The notes beneath the pieces are model-generated. The model worked only from the letters and a program-made list of their open reading frames with translations. It was not told the origin of the DNA and did not search any database. A stretch of 64,000 bases of DNA from Megalonaias nervosa (taxonomy: Eukaryota > Mollusca > Bivalvia > Unionida > Unionidae): contig JAECUM010001810.1 in the NCBI GenBank assembly GCA_016617855.1, positions 62,001 through 126,000 of the forward strand, in the 5' to 3' direction. The position numbers and the translations under genes are program-made. This document shows positions 37,615 through 48,948 of the stretch, piece by piece; position 1 is the first letter of the stretch, and every line of letters starts with the position of its first letter.

Positions 37615-38958
37615 TTACATATTTTCTACTGGAGCATCAATAACTCTCATTCGTCCACCAACACCTTCGAGTAACATCGATTTATCGCTGAGTATAACGG
37701 CTATTGCTCTGTAGCCACCAGCGGGTAGTCGAGCTACACGAGCTCGAAAATGTATATCAACGACAGATTGTCTGAATAAATCTAAGTGTTCTAGTGAAAA
37801 GTAATAAATTGGATACAGTGTTGTAAAATCACGCTGCGATATTTGTAAACCAGTATCAATGTTTTGATCAAGTCCCATGAACGTCATCAGACGATGATAT
37901 GCACGTGCTACATGATTTTGATTGAAATTTAGCAAGACTTCTTCGGAAGGTTCTTGATGTTTATTTATCCTCAAAGAAACTTCACTAACTCCAAGCGTAT
38001 CAAACACCATTGGATTTCGTTCTTGTGAGTTTACTCTGACATTTTCCTGAAACGCAATAAATATATGCCGTGGTGCTGACACTCCCTGCTGTGATGCTAT
38101 CTGCCATGTAAATAAACCAGCAACAGTACCTTGAGTACTATCTGTGGTCATAGTCAACCATGACAACATTGATTTACCACCACTGTCCATGAAAGAAAGT
38201 AATCGTTGTTCTTCGGTAATCGATGGGGTCATTGTTGGCATCCACAGGGAAAGTTTTGTCAGTATTACTTTACCTGCATCAACTGCACCAGGTCGCCATA
38301 TTGCATCATTGTCGGTGGCTTTTCTAACAAGTACCACTGTATGTTTAGCGCCAAATATAACCTTCCTGACATTTCTGCAGAATCCAAATATATGTGACAG
38401 TGGAATCACACATGAAAAATTTTCTTCATCGTTTAACATTGTTCTACGTGATGCGAATCCTAAGTTAAAATTATCATTCATTGATACAACTGTGTCCCCA
38501 GCTGCATTTAGTGTTACGTTTCTGTTTTCTGGATGATCAGCTGTATCCTTTGCAAACATCATTGATGGACCAGCTGATCTTGAGTAATCATCGCTGTATC
38601 TTGCAAGACCAAGTATCGTTGTGGCAACATCAACATTTTCTAAACAGGATTCAATATTTTTTCCGTCAGTCATATATATGGCGCTGTTAAATAACGCCAT
38701 AACACCGTTGTTAACAAAACCAGGTCGATCTAAAAGTCCGTATGCTGTATTATCTGCTTTCAAGAGTCTGCCTTCTACTTCAATAAATGCTTCAGCGGGT
38801 AAGAAATACCTACTTGTATCCTGAACCTGTAGTTCGATTCGTCCACGCTGATCTGGAATTCGTGCGTCGTAAGAATAATACTGATAATCGCGCACAGACT
38901 CATCTTTGAGAACTGGTGCATCCATGTCAAACGCGGGGTCAGATACGCGCTTAAACAT
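37615..38958 (-). CDS. Gene C (E2): major capsid protein
   Basis: 447 residues from MFKRVSDPAFD (an ATG 5 codons upstream lies in the B-C gap). Size and motifs (ISHIFGFC-like, FGAKHTVVLVRK, LTKLSLWMPTMTPS) fit the hexon-like double-jelly-roll capsid proteins of Polinton/adintovirus elements; the two jelly rolls would be roughly residues 1-230 and 231-447. Intact, in contrast with E1. Followed after 23 bp by gene D. The neighbouring protease and penton genes support a virion-forming origin. Confidence 0.85.
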   Translation of the reverse strand: MFKRVSDPAFDMDAPVLKDESVRDYQYYSYDARIPDQRGRIELQVQDTSRYFLPAEAFIEVEGRLLKADNTAYGLLDRPGFVNNGVMALFNSAIYMTDGKNIESCLENVDVATTILGLARYSDDYSRSAGPSMMFAKDTADHPENRNVTLNAAGDTVVSMNDNFNLGFASRRTMLNDEENFSCVIPLSHIFGFCRNVRKVIFGAKHTVVLVRKATDNDAIWRPGAVDAGKVILTKLSLWMPTMTPSITEEQRLLSFMDSGGKSMLSWLTMTTDSTQGTVAGLFTWQIASQQGVSAPRHIFIAFQENVRVNSQERNPMVFDTLGVSEVSLRINKHQEPSEEVLLNFNQNHVARAYHRLMTFMGLDQNIDTGLQISQRDFTTLYPIYYFSLEHLDLFRQSVVDIHFRARVARLPAGGYRAIAVILSDKSMLLEGVGGRMRVIDAPVENM

Positions 38959-38969
38959 CTTTATTATTA

Positions 38970-39425
38970 TCATCTTCGTCTAACTCGAAGACCACTTCCT
39001 GCTATCAGACTAGCGGTTATATTTTTTTCCTTCTCAGACATCGGGATATCAGCTAACTCCGCTAGTTTTTGATTAGCGGCTTGATTTATTATTTTACTTA
39101 CGCTTGCAGGCATCACTTCAGTGCTGGGCAATTTCACAGGTTGAGATCGTACCGGTCTGCGTATTAATCGTGATAGTCTATCTTTGATCGCTGAGAATGC
39201 TTTGCTAGCGAGATTACCAACAGCGCTTATACCTTTTTCACGAACAACATCAATAGCTTTCATTCCTAGTTGCTTTGCAATCGGTATTGCTTTTGGGGCT
39301 ATTCTTGTAAACAGACCCTGAACAACATCACCTAGTCCATCTCCGTAGGTTGCTCTGTATACAGGTAATCGAGAGTTTATTACCCTGACCATGGTAGGTC
39401 CACGTTGAGTACCATGCACGATCAT
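38970..39425 (-). CDS. Gene B (E2): pX/pVI-like basic protein
   Basis: 151 residues, intact. YGDGLGDVVQGLF is followed by an amphipathic helix region, basic stretch LSRLIRRPVRSQ, a helical C-terminal part and the ending LRVRRR. The stop is 11 bp before the capsid start. Assigned as a minor capsid or core protein by analogy with adenovirus pVI/pX and by place. Confidence 0.68.
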   Translation of the reverse strand: MIVHGTQRGPTMVRVINSRLPVYRATYGDGLGDVVQGLFTRIAPKAIPIAKQLGMKAIDVVREKGISAVGNLASKAFSAIKDRLSRLIRRPVRSQPVKLPSTEVMPASVSKIINQAANQKLAELADIPMSEKEKNITASLIAGSGLRVRRR

Positions 39426-39461
39426 TGTTATTATTAATTGTTTTTATCACTAATTACATAC

Positions 39462-40564
39462 TTAATCACTATGATACTCATCGGCGATTTCATTAATAAG
39501 GGATCGATACACATTAATATCCATGATGCCGCCACTAAATAATCGTTTGCAAATATCAGCTACTTCATTAATGATTTCTGGGGAATTATTACCAGCTCGT
39601 TTTCCTCCGATGAGAATTTCTAGTCGATCGACATCAGCAAGGACATTATTGGGGCAAGTAATAAGACCACTTCCTAAACCACTTCCAGTTGCGCCAGGAT
39701 CGTCTTGATCTTCTTCTTCTTCACTTGGTTTCGGTGGTTTCTTTTTACTTGGTTTCGGTGGTGTTTTTTGTGGTTCTGGATAATCACGAAGTGATTGCTC
39801 AAATGGTTTTGGAGGTTTTTGTAATTGTTTCATTTTTTCTCGTCGTTCTTGTTCTCGTTGTTGTCGTTCTTGTTATTCTTTATATTTTTTTGTTTGTTCT
39901 TTATATCGTTGTTGTTCTGCTGGTGTTAATCGTATAAAAAAATTATAACTATCTATTGCATAAAGATAATCAGTATATCTTGAATCGCTTTTTCTAGCCT
40001 GATTAACGTTATCGCGTATGCGAAATATCCATTTGTACCAATTATCACGATCTATAGGTTTATCAGCATATTCAGTTTTTAAAAACTGTTTTCGATTATT
40101 ATAACTATCCTCAGCAACCTTAGCTAAATCCATTGGATCTTTAGTGTTTTTAATAATATCAATAACATCTTCGATAAATTTGTCATTTATGTTAATTCTT
40201 TCTTCTTGTTCCTTTATATCACCTATTTCAGCACCTTCAGGTTGATCTTCATCCTCAGGTATTTCCGGGACTGGCATCGCAGCAGCTATTTCGGCTGGAA
40301 GTTCACGTAAAATTTCTTTTGTCTTTTTTGTTCTTCTTGCTATTTTTTCAGTTGCTTCAGCGGTTTTCTCTAACACAGGTTGAATACCTTTAGTGGTCTC
40401 AGTGATAGGTTTAAATAATTTTTTGTATCCTCTTCAAATTCAACTTGAGATTCCTGACGCGATTGTAGTTGTTGCTTAACAGAATCACGAACGGGTAGAT
40501 ATTTTTTAATTGCCTCTAGTCGCTCTCGAGCTAATTTAACTGAGTGTGGTTCTCCAATACTCAT
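39462..40564 (-). pseudogene. Gene A (E2): putative structural protein, disabled
   Basis: Starts MSIGEPHSVKLARERLEAIKKY. A frameshift near 40,430 and an in-frame TAA at 39,873-39,875 (CAA-type codon in E1-like context) break it. The centre is acidic/helical and includes a KPPKP-type Pro/Lys stretch rather than the E1 Gln/Pro run. The C-terminal module DVDRLEILIGGKRAGNN is conserved. Confidence 0.68.
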
Positions 40565-40598
40565 TATTGATAATATCTATACTGGCTGTTTAATTTAT

Positions 40599-40772
40599 AG
40601 CAGCAGAGAGGGTGAACGACAAACGCGTAGTGACCAGATTGTGAAAAAATCTGGTCAATTAAAGAAGTTTTCATTATTAAGGCAAAAACTTCTTTTTTCA
40701 GCCTTCGTAGGAACCCTTAATTTTCAAAAATAAGGTCTCTACAAAGTTGTAGGGTTCACCCTCTCTGCTGCT
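40599..40772. repeat. E2 right terminal repeat (divergent, 174 bp)
   Basis: Both edges keep the exact 19-bp AGCAGCAGAGAGGGTGAAC sequence in mirror orientation, but the interior (aaatctggtcaattaaagaag; agccttcgtaggaaccctta) is shorter and largely different from the left repeat of the same element. Confidence 0.88.
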
Positions 40773-43700
40773 CCACAACATAGCATTGTCTCATACGTTT
40801 CTGACCTATATAATTGCATTTTAAAGTTAAATCTTAAATAACATAATACCTAGGCTTTGCTTTATATGACTTGTATATTTTTCTGTATATATTTGCTGGA
40901 TGATTTACGAAAACAGATAATCTAATAAACTGGTACTTCCCAGACATAGCGATGTCCGCCATTGTTTCCCTGTTACTGGTACACTTAAAGTTTCAAACTC
41001 ATTTTATGAGGAAATAGTATACAAGAGGCAGTTAAAATATCCAGATCACCGATTTTATTCTTAAAACACAAATTGCTATATACATACTAGGCCTATTGTT
41101 AAAGTTTAGAAACACAAGTTTGTATGTTTTTGTCATCGAAGGATAACGCGTAAATCGGGTAGTGATAGGGGCCTTAGTTGCCAACTCGGGAAATGGTTAA
41201 TGGTCAATCAGCATCAAAACACATGCCTGTGAATGTGCAAGAGGTTGTTTGTCAGTGTAACTGATACCAGAACTAGGCCTAGCTACTGATGACTTAAAGA
41301 ATACCTTTCGCTACAACACAATACTAGAATTAACCTGTCGAAGGCGAGGGGGCATCTCAAAAGGTATAATTTGTCAATGTACCTCTAAAAAAAATCGTAG
41401 GGCGAAGTCGTTTTCGCTTTCCTAACAGAAGGAGGCGAAGTTTACATTTTTTAGGTGACTTAATCGCCCACTTCGCCTGGTAGCGTGACCTCTGTCCTAT
41501 GTCCTTTCCTGACATAAATTCCTGAAATGTGACAATTTATGTAGCAAAGGAGCCTGAAGTCTTGGCTTTGAATCCTTTATCCAGGGTCCCTATTCCTGTC
41601 CTTAAAATCAAATGTGCGTTGAAGCATGTTGAGCAGTGGACATCTTTTATTGAAAAAGGTTACATCAGCCTTTTGTGCATGTGACATAAATTGTGTGTTT
41701 TGTTCCATCCTTGGTTTCACTGCAGAGGTAAAATTTTCTTTCTAAAATTGCGATTCTTCTTTGAAGACATTATCCAATCACAATACCTTAGGAAAACTAC
41801 TACCACCTGTCAAATCTAGCCCTACCAGATTGAAAACTTTTAACTTTTAGCTAAAAAACTAAAAGTTATCTGCTCACCTAGGTGGCGATCATGCAGAGTT
41901 ATCCCCACTTGTTAAAGGGATTTGCACCAAATCCAATGAACATCTCAGTTACTACTTCTGCTTGTGCTAAGAAGCATGCTATCACCACAAGAGACCTCGC
42001 AAAAGCCAGAATCAGCTTTTGGAAGACGTACCATTACAAGCTGAAGGAGTCTTTTCACTTCTAAGGAAAGTATACTCCATCAATATTTCCAACTTTTCTC
42101 TCTTCCCATGCCAACGAAGTTCTGCCTTTACAATTTTCTAACACTTTGTTGTCTTTTCACATTTAATAGCACTTCCACGTGTAGTCTATGCAACTTCTCC
42201 ATAAGTTCGGGTTATAATTATTTTTATACGAGTACAATCCTATAGAAAACTCTATATGTGTAATTCTTTAATGACCAGTTAGATACATGCGAGTTTTCTA
42301 TACCAAGACATTCTTAGAGTCCATGGGTAACCTTTCCAGGTTGTTTGACAGCTTCATAAAATGCGACATTGTGCTGGATTTGCGGGAGAGAGGAGATTTT
42401 CCCTTTTTGAAGCCGCTTTTGGGTTATCAAGAAGCTATCTCACATACCTTTGGGATAAAGGGATGTGCCTCCCTCCACCTCTTACCTATTCTCTCCGAAG
42501 GTATTATGGTTGGGTAACGTATTGAAAGAAGAAACTAATTTTTTTCTAGTAAAATATGTTTCTTCGCGAATACTTGCCCAGTCATAATACACATACACCC
42601 ACCCAGCCTCCCCGCAGTTAAATCCACATTGAGTGCGTGCCTTCCGCTGCAGTAGTAACAGAGATATTCATGGGATTTGGCGCCAATCATGTATCAGTGA
42701 GAAATTACTCTGTCCGACCGCCACCTAGATGGGCAGATAACTTTTAGCTCTTTTTAGCTAAAAGTGTTGTCTGGGAGGCTGAATTTGCGAGGTAGTAGTA
42801 GTTCTAAGGTATTATAATTGGGTAGGTATTCATGAAGAAACAGATTTTTCTAGAATTAGTTTTTCAAATCTCTTATTTCTTAGTTGGAAACAATAAATAT
42901 TAACTAAATATTTAGCAGGAATTTAGATACTTTCAAGATGTCACACGTTCTTCTGTATAGGGTCTTGTTATATCTGTGAGGAAAATTTGAGGATTCTTCA
43001 AATTTCAGAAATTCTTCGTTTTCTTTTTTAAGATCAAAGATATTACCAGGAATAGTTTTCAAAGTATGAAGTTATTTTTCACTCAATGGCAAAGTGAACA
43101 AAACTACTGAGTAATGCAATATATCCTGCCTGGTGTATACATAATATGTGAACAAGTTTTGTAATACATCAAAGCATTTTAAACTGTTCTTTAGAAAGGA
43201 ACAAAAATAAGGAAATTTGCAAAATGTTCCAATGCAATATCAAGCTTTTACACCAGAAAAGGCATATAGTTATGGCATGTGTAGAAATATAAACATGTAT
43301 GGGGGTCGGGGGAAGAGACCTCCGTATTGGCCTTCAAAGGCAAAACAAAATACCGTACCCTCATCACCCCCCCAACCACTACCATCGCCGGCCCAGATAA
43401 TGTAGAAATAAGGAGTTATGGCCCTCACTTGGTGGTTGAACCCAGATTCCTCGGAGCCAAAAGACCAATTACCAAATCTAAAATCAAGCTACCTTGGCAA
43501 GCAGTGGTGAAATGTTTGTTGCAAAAAACATATCTGGTTTATGAGTGGGAGAACTTGGACTTCCCTTGCAGTGATTTGTTCCCATCCTTTTCTTGATATT
43601 AAGTGTCATTCATTGATCATCTTGTCATGCCTACAATGGAACAATCGACAAATATCTCGACAACATTCTGTTTCATAGAGAAGAAAGTTAACACTGTTAT

Positions 43701-44086
43701 GTGTACAGAGAATGATCTAGTTTCGTTATTGCTTGTGGAATGCCAGCTTACTCAAGGATGTATTACTTCCCGATGAAACGAAGTACTGTAGTTGTAAAGT
43801 GAGACTGCTGTCAGGCCCAGTACTATCTGTGGGGAGGCTGCTTTGAGCAGGAAAAGATAGACATCATTGAGATGTCAGGATCGCTCCCCCCCCCCCCTTG
43901 CTGGCCTAGGTTTCTAGGTAGCCCATTTTATTTCAAAGAAATGTCTTAATATAGTTATAACTATAAATGAAATGGGCACAATCGCTGAAAGTGGTTGATG
44001 ATTGGGAGTACAGTTTGTTGCCAATAGTTGTGTTTGGTGGATTACTGTAAAGTTCACTTTAAAAAGGAAAGGGAAGAATTCCACCT
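40773..44086. other. Host DNA right of E2, no gene seen
   Basis: No coding region is recognised. It contains a fold-back element (listed) and ordinary AT-rich sequence. The satellite that flanks E1 does not continue here. Confidence 0.55.
41730..42868. mobile_element. Fold-back / long-TIR element, about 1.1 kb
   Basis: The left arm (about 41,730-41,888) and right arm (about 42,714-42,868) are inverted copies with gaps: ccaatcacaataccttagga, aaaagttatctgctcacc and taggtggcg recur in reverse complement as ataccttagaactact, aaaagttatctgcccatc and taggtggcg. The interior has no recognisable transposase. Edges and target duplication not resolved. Confidence 0.6.
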
Positions 44087-44173
44087 ATGCACTGCCGTTT
44101 ATGTGGAAGGGTTATGAAATCAGAAACCAGGTTCTGCCAACCATGTGATTGTGATTGGTGCACCACTAGCTAG
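44087..44173 (+). other. Tiny zinc-ribbon-like frame
   Basis: 28 codons with CRLCGRVMKSETRFCQPCD, resembling the Cys pairs of gene K (RCG..RGKTQLC..C) and lying just upstream of the E3 relic, but on the opposite relative strand. It may be a relic or chance. Confidence 0.25.
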
Positions 44174-44470
44174 TACATATAGAAATAGGGCTAGATAACA
44201 TCTATGGTTCATATTACAACAGTTGCTAATGTCTCGGCTTCCTATCTAGAATATTATTTTTAGAGACCAGAATCAATGCATATACCCATTCATTGTTCAT
44301 ACACAACTAGAACATGTATCACACAACGTTTATGAAGTATTGCCGGAGTTTTGGCCACCTTGACACAGGAGTCGCGTAGCACTGCATCAGCTTCGGGAGC
44401 AGCTCAACTATAACACACGACCAATGCAGGATTTGCTCGGCTTAGGGCAGCAGAGAATGTAGCGGTGATC

Positions 44471-45790
44471 ATGGAGCCAGAATTTGGCTGCTTGGGCGCT
44501 ATTGAAATCGAGGAACCCGAAGTCCGTTTTGTTCTTGAAATGTAGCGCCGAACTCTGCGTCATTCCCGAAAATGTTGACCTTGATTGGTATCGTCCTCTT
44601 CATGGTGCCAAGGAAGTGTTCGATGTTGATGGCACTTCACATGTCCTTAGCACGTTTCGCCCGAAGAGGAAGACCCACTTGAACTTAATGACAGAATGCC
44701 GAGATACCAAGCCCGAGGTGATCACCTGATCTTAAATAGTCAAATTACCCACACGCACACTGCCATCCTTCTTGCGGCCTTTCCGACAGATAATGGGTTT
44801 CTCATTCGCATTAAGTTCCTCTTCAACGATGTGAAGAAGGGGCAGTGGATAGTAGTAGATAAGCATGACCTGGTGAAGATAGAACAACACAAGGGCAAAA
44901 AGGCGATTGAGATTTCTGGACGTGAAACAAAGCCTGGACACCTTACTGGCATCGACAAGCTATAACATGAAAATGCTTACCGAGAGCCCTACACCGACAA
45001 TCTGACCAACTTTGAGGGACGGTGGTCGAAACTGCTTGTGATAAAATACTTTGTAAAAGCCCTAGGAGGACAAGACCTAACAGAGGCCCGTCACTAAAAT
45101 TTTGGGATGTGGAAAAGGCGAGTCAGCGAGACAAGTGCAACCGTCAAAGACGAGACTGATCTGGAAAAAAAATTTCAATCATCCTGTCGTTCTGTAAGAG
45201 GGCGACAACATTTACATCAGCGGTCTCTACTGCTGGTGGAGGGACGTATGGTTAAGCCTCACATCCATAATGGCCTCATGTGGCATGGGGACCCTCGCTT
45301 CCCAGTGGCTCGTCCTGTTAATTTTCCCTCCGACAGCACAGAACATGGCCAAAGGCGGTTTGGGTTCTTGGTGGGGACCCCCAAAAATGGATCCTCAGCT
45401 CATAGACAGTTCGTGCTGGCCTGTGCTTCAGAACAAGGGTGAGGTATCAGCAGATTATCATGGCCTGCAGTAAGTACACAGACACCTCAACAACTGGCGT
45501 CCAATGTCTTTAGCGAGAGAAAGGATGGAAACCCACCCCCACGGCAATACTGGGGGATATTCAGCGGGCATGCGTCGAGTTTTTGCACATAGATATCTCT
45601 GGATAAGCCCCGATAAATACATGGTGTCTAAGATCGGGAGCCCAGACATGGTCGCTTACTATCCCGCAAGTTTCTTTGGTCACGGAGAGTGCATACCATA
45701 CTTAGAGGTTTGGCCACCCTGCAACGGAATGAACCGTATTTGTATTAACGAACCACTAACTTATGACCTGATGCTGCATTGTTTCGCGGG
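44471..45790 (+). pseudogene. E3: relic of the PolB fusion N-terminal part
   Basis: Broken in several frames but clearly homologous to gene L: TSHVLSTFRPKRKT matches the AAHVWSTFR region, then a WIVVDKHD...KPGHLTGIDK segment, QDLTEARH, MWKRRVSETSATVKDETDLEKKF, and motif A as SPDMVAYYPASFFGHGEC (about 45,644-45,697). The rest of the palm, the helicase and the nuclease module are missing. Base composition is more G+C-rich than E1 and E2. This is a much older insertion of the same family. Confidence 0.7.
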
Positions 45791-45939
45791 TCTAGAGGAC
45801 AAGCAAATTAGTGGCTTCGACCGAAAAACAACGTGTATGTTGGCTGATTGCCTTGCCCGGAGGCAGTTGTATGTCAAGGGACACCACCTGTAATTCTTCG
45901 CGCGCATACATGAGTTTAATTGCTGCACCAATAGGGCCA

Positions 45940-46735
45940 AGCAGATAATATAATGCGTGCGAGTCGGTTGTAGCAACCGCGTGTTCTGGCCTGTAGACCT
46001 GCCACTCAAAGTTGGTGATTCGACGTTGCCTGCCCTCAAGTTGTCCTGTGCATACAGATACCGCACAAAGGCATTTGAGGGCAGGTGCTTCTCTTCCAGA
46101 TCAACATTACGCGTCTCTGATTTTCCGACTGTCCCCGCACCGCCGTTAAAGAATGGCATCATTACGTGTTTCGCTTGTAAGCCGTGTTGCCTCGTCGTTT
46201 AGGGTGGCCACAATGGCTGGCAGTCGTCAAATCCACTCGGTGATACGCTTTACAGTCTTACTCTCATAAAGCAATATTTGCTGGCGTACTGGTGCCCAAA
46301 CAGCCTCAAGAGCAGAGTGCGGTTGAACCTCTTCATAATGTCCTGTTCACGATGGACGCTAGCCTTACCCCCACCTCACCTGCACGCCTTACTTAGCAGT
46401 TATAGCAACATCGGTGTTGGCGATTTTGGAAGCCTCCTTTGTGATGAAGATCTCGGCCTTTTTGTAACGACTGGCGTTATCATCCACGGCCAGGGCATGT
46501 GTGTATATCGCCAAAACTTGTGGTCCAGCTGAAACAAGAGCTCATCTTAGGGCTCCTCGTTAGGGGCTGGAATGTCAAATCACGGCAGGTAAATCTACCA
46601 TATGGGCAGCTTTTTGAGCCACACCATGGCAACATTTTATGTGACTTTAGCGGCTTCTGCAAGCTTTTTGACCACTACCACGCCCTTCTTGTAATTTCAT
46701 GGGCCGTAGTATATTGCCAAAAGCTTAGTATCCAT
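45940..46735 (-). pseudogene. E3: relic of the rve integrase
   Basis: From an ATG at 46,735 the minus strand reads fragments parallel to gene M: a short MD...LAIYYGP start, AEAAKVT, VWLKKLPIW, a degraded central part, HREQDIMKRFNRTL (about 46,290-46,350) and a C-terminal VRYLYAQDNL (about 46,030-46,080). Stops and shifts are numerous. It is convergent with the PolB relic exactly as M is with L in E1 and E2. Confidence 0.68.
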
Positions 46736-46782
46736 TTCGTTTTGTTTTGATTTCCCTTTGGCTACAAATCAATAGCGCATGC

Positions 46783-47472
46783 TCAAACTCGACAGCAAAA
46801 CAATGTCCAACCGACTACAAAGATTTGTTCGTATATCTGGGGCTTAGGCGAGCTTGGGCTCGGGGCCGATCTGTGAAATGTTATTCTTTCCAACAGGCAC
46901 CAGAAAGTACTCAAGGACGACTTCTCTAACAACCTAAACATTATTTTGGCGAGCCTTTCGTCGCGAAGCCACCCACTGAGATAGTCGAGTCGCTCAAAAC
47001 TCTTGTGTTGGAAGTCGGCCTGCACAGCTTGAAGGGCTTCTGATGATCTGTAGTGTCGCTCGCTTTCTTTCACGGCATCTTTGGAATTCGGCAGTGAAAA
47101 GAGGTTGTTGTAGCCTGTAAAGGCAAGGGCGTTGACGATCTCCTAGACGACCACGAGTGCAACTGTGGTCATCGGACAGGCCTGTTTCATTATGTTCGCC
47201 TAGAGAATGCCCTGTTTTATCAACTTATCTTGTTGTGCCGTATTAAGGGTTTCAGCCTTGTCTAATGAAAAGTGCGGGCACAGGCGGACCCCAGACGCCT
47301 TTTTTTGCAGCGCATTAACCTGCTCTCGCACGGTATGAAGGTGCAGGAGGCTGCAGAAGTTGAAACTACGACGCCCAATAAAATAGGAGGCATCGCCTGA
47401 TAAGTCGTTTCGTTGGCGGCTTGCGTGTCGGCAGTTCGGCGCAGTTTTAGAACGGCCGCAAGTCTTTCTCAT
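46783..47472 (-). pseudogene. Unrecognised relic upstream of the E3 integrase
   Basis: Two minus-strand frames (46,783-47,073, beginning MKESERHYRSSEALQAV, and 47,200-47,472) look coding-like in composition (Leu, Ala, Arg rich) and are in the place where N and O would lie in E1, but I see no PLA2 or ATPase motif. They may be another gene of the old element or unrelated. Confidence 0.3.
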
Positions 47473-48948
47473 AAGTGTTCTCGCTTGGAAAGCGTCTCAT
47501 ATTAGTGACCAGGGTCACTTCCTGTGATGGTACCATCTCCGCAGCTTGTCCTAATCTAGCTCAGGGGCCACCATTTCTGCTGTTTCTTTGGTCTTCCCTG
47601 CTGCTCGTCGTTCTTTCATCAAGGCTGCCAACGGTCACGATTATTTCCTTTACTTACTTGTGCCACTTCCTCTGACAGTACTGTCACCGCTTCTGCGGGT
47701 GCTGCGGTCTTCGTATACTACAGTAGTTCCTCTGACGCAACCTTGCCGTATCCATTTAGAGCAAGATTCCCATGCTACTGGGAAATTGGGAAAAGGTCGA
47801 GAGAAAGAATAGGTTTATTCCCAACCGCCGGGAATACCCTCGAATATTGCAAATATCGATCAAAGGCTTAGGAAACCGGAAATTTTCAGGCGCCACTTTA
47901 TCACACACACCTCAAATAAAGCTTTGCTTCCCAAGTTCCATTTTGATACGCAAAGTTTTAAAAAAAAAATATGTATTGTGATAAACCTTTGCTTAGTACT
48001 TAATAGTTCGCACAGAGAACACGTTATTTATTATCGTTCGTAGTAACCTTCGTCTTTCTTAATTCGCCTTTGTGGTGAATTTTAATCTCAGACCTTGCAA
48101 AATACTTTAGGGTTTATTCTAAAAAAAAATTTTGTGGGGACTCCATCTCTAGAATTGGGAATTGTTATTTCAAAATGAATATTTGGGGGAATGTTTAACA
48201 CACAGTCTTATGGTTTCTAACCTCCAATCCTTCGTCACTCTTAATTTTGATTGCAATTTGTATTCAGATGACAAAATTAATATCATAAGGGTTTGTTTGT
48301 AGTGTAAGTCAAAGTTAGTTACATAATTTTGTTTTTTCTCAGGTAGAAAAGTTGTCTTCCTAAATAGCAGAGATGGTAGAATTTGCTTTTTGTTGTGTTC
48401 TTGTCATAAATATATATTTTTTTAATAACAAGTCATTAACATAAAACAAATGTATATGTTTATTGATCAAACATATTATAGATTTAGGTTGAATTATTAT
48501 ATTTGTGTTACTCACAAGTGTTACTGCAATAAAGATGACCTACGATCGTCTGGCACCGTTAGTTCAAATTACAATCCTGTTCGGCTTTAAAGGATATGAA
48601 TCTTTGCAGCATATTTTACCAAGCAGACATGTGTCCTAGAATACAGTATTGAACACTGTTAAAAGCTATAGTCTCTTTACAATGCAAAAAGCTTAAAACA
48701 TAATTTCCTAAATCAATCATTTGGTTCGTTAGAAGTGAAGTAGTGGAAAGAGTCATTTAGCGTTTCACGCTAGAGCACATATCTCCCAAGCACATCTTGG
48801 CAGACGAGTCTCGGGTTGTATGTTGAATATCAGTAGTTCAAAACACAAAATGTGTGTATCGATCATTACCACTATGTATTGTCAACTATCAAAATGACTG
48901 GTTTAAAAAAAAACATATAATTAAAGAAGGAACGCGTATCCGTCGCTA

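Larger units (their letters stand above)
25157..40772 (-). mobile_element. E2: second Polinton/Maverick element, inverted, 15.6 kb
   Basis: Same gene set as E1 in opposite orientation, with many substitutions throughout, so it is not a recent copy of E1. Ends: AGCAGGAGGGAGGGTGAAC at the left and GTTCACCCTCTCTGCTGCT at the right. The two TIRs differ in length (242 and 174 bp) and interior sequence, and the flanks (tattgt and ccacaa) show no target duplication, so an end has been replaced or a flank lost. Genes A, E, G, H, L, M and N are broken; B, C, D, F, I, J, K and O are open. Confidence 0.92.

Noticed and set aside
8175..40772. A single 32-kb palindrome produced by recent inverted duplication.
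   Set aside because: E1 and E2 differ by many substitutions, by private indels, by TIR type at one end and by an internal inversion; they are separate lineages of one family.
41882..42064. 60-codon frame right of E2.
   Set aside because: Starts within the arm of the fold-back element, with no recognisable domain.
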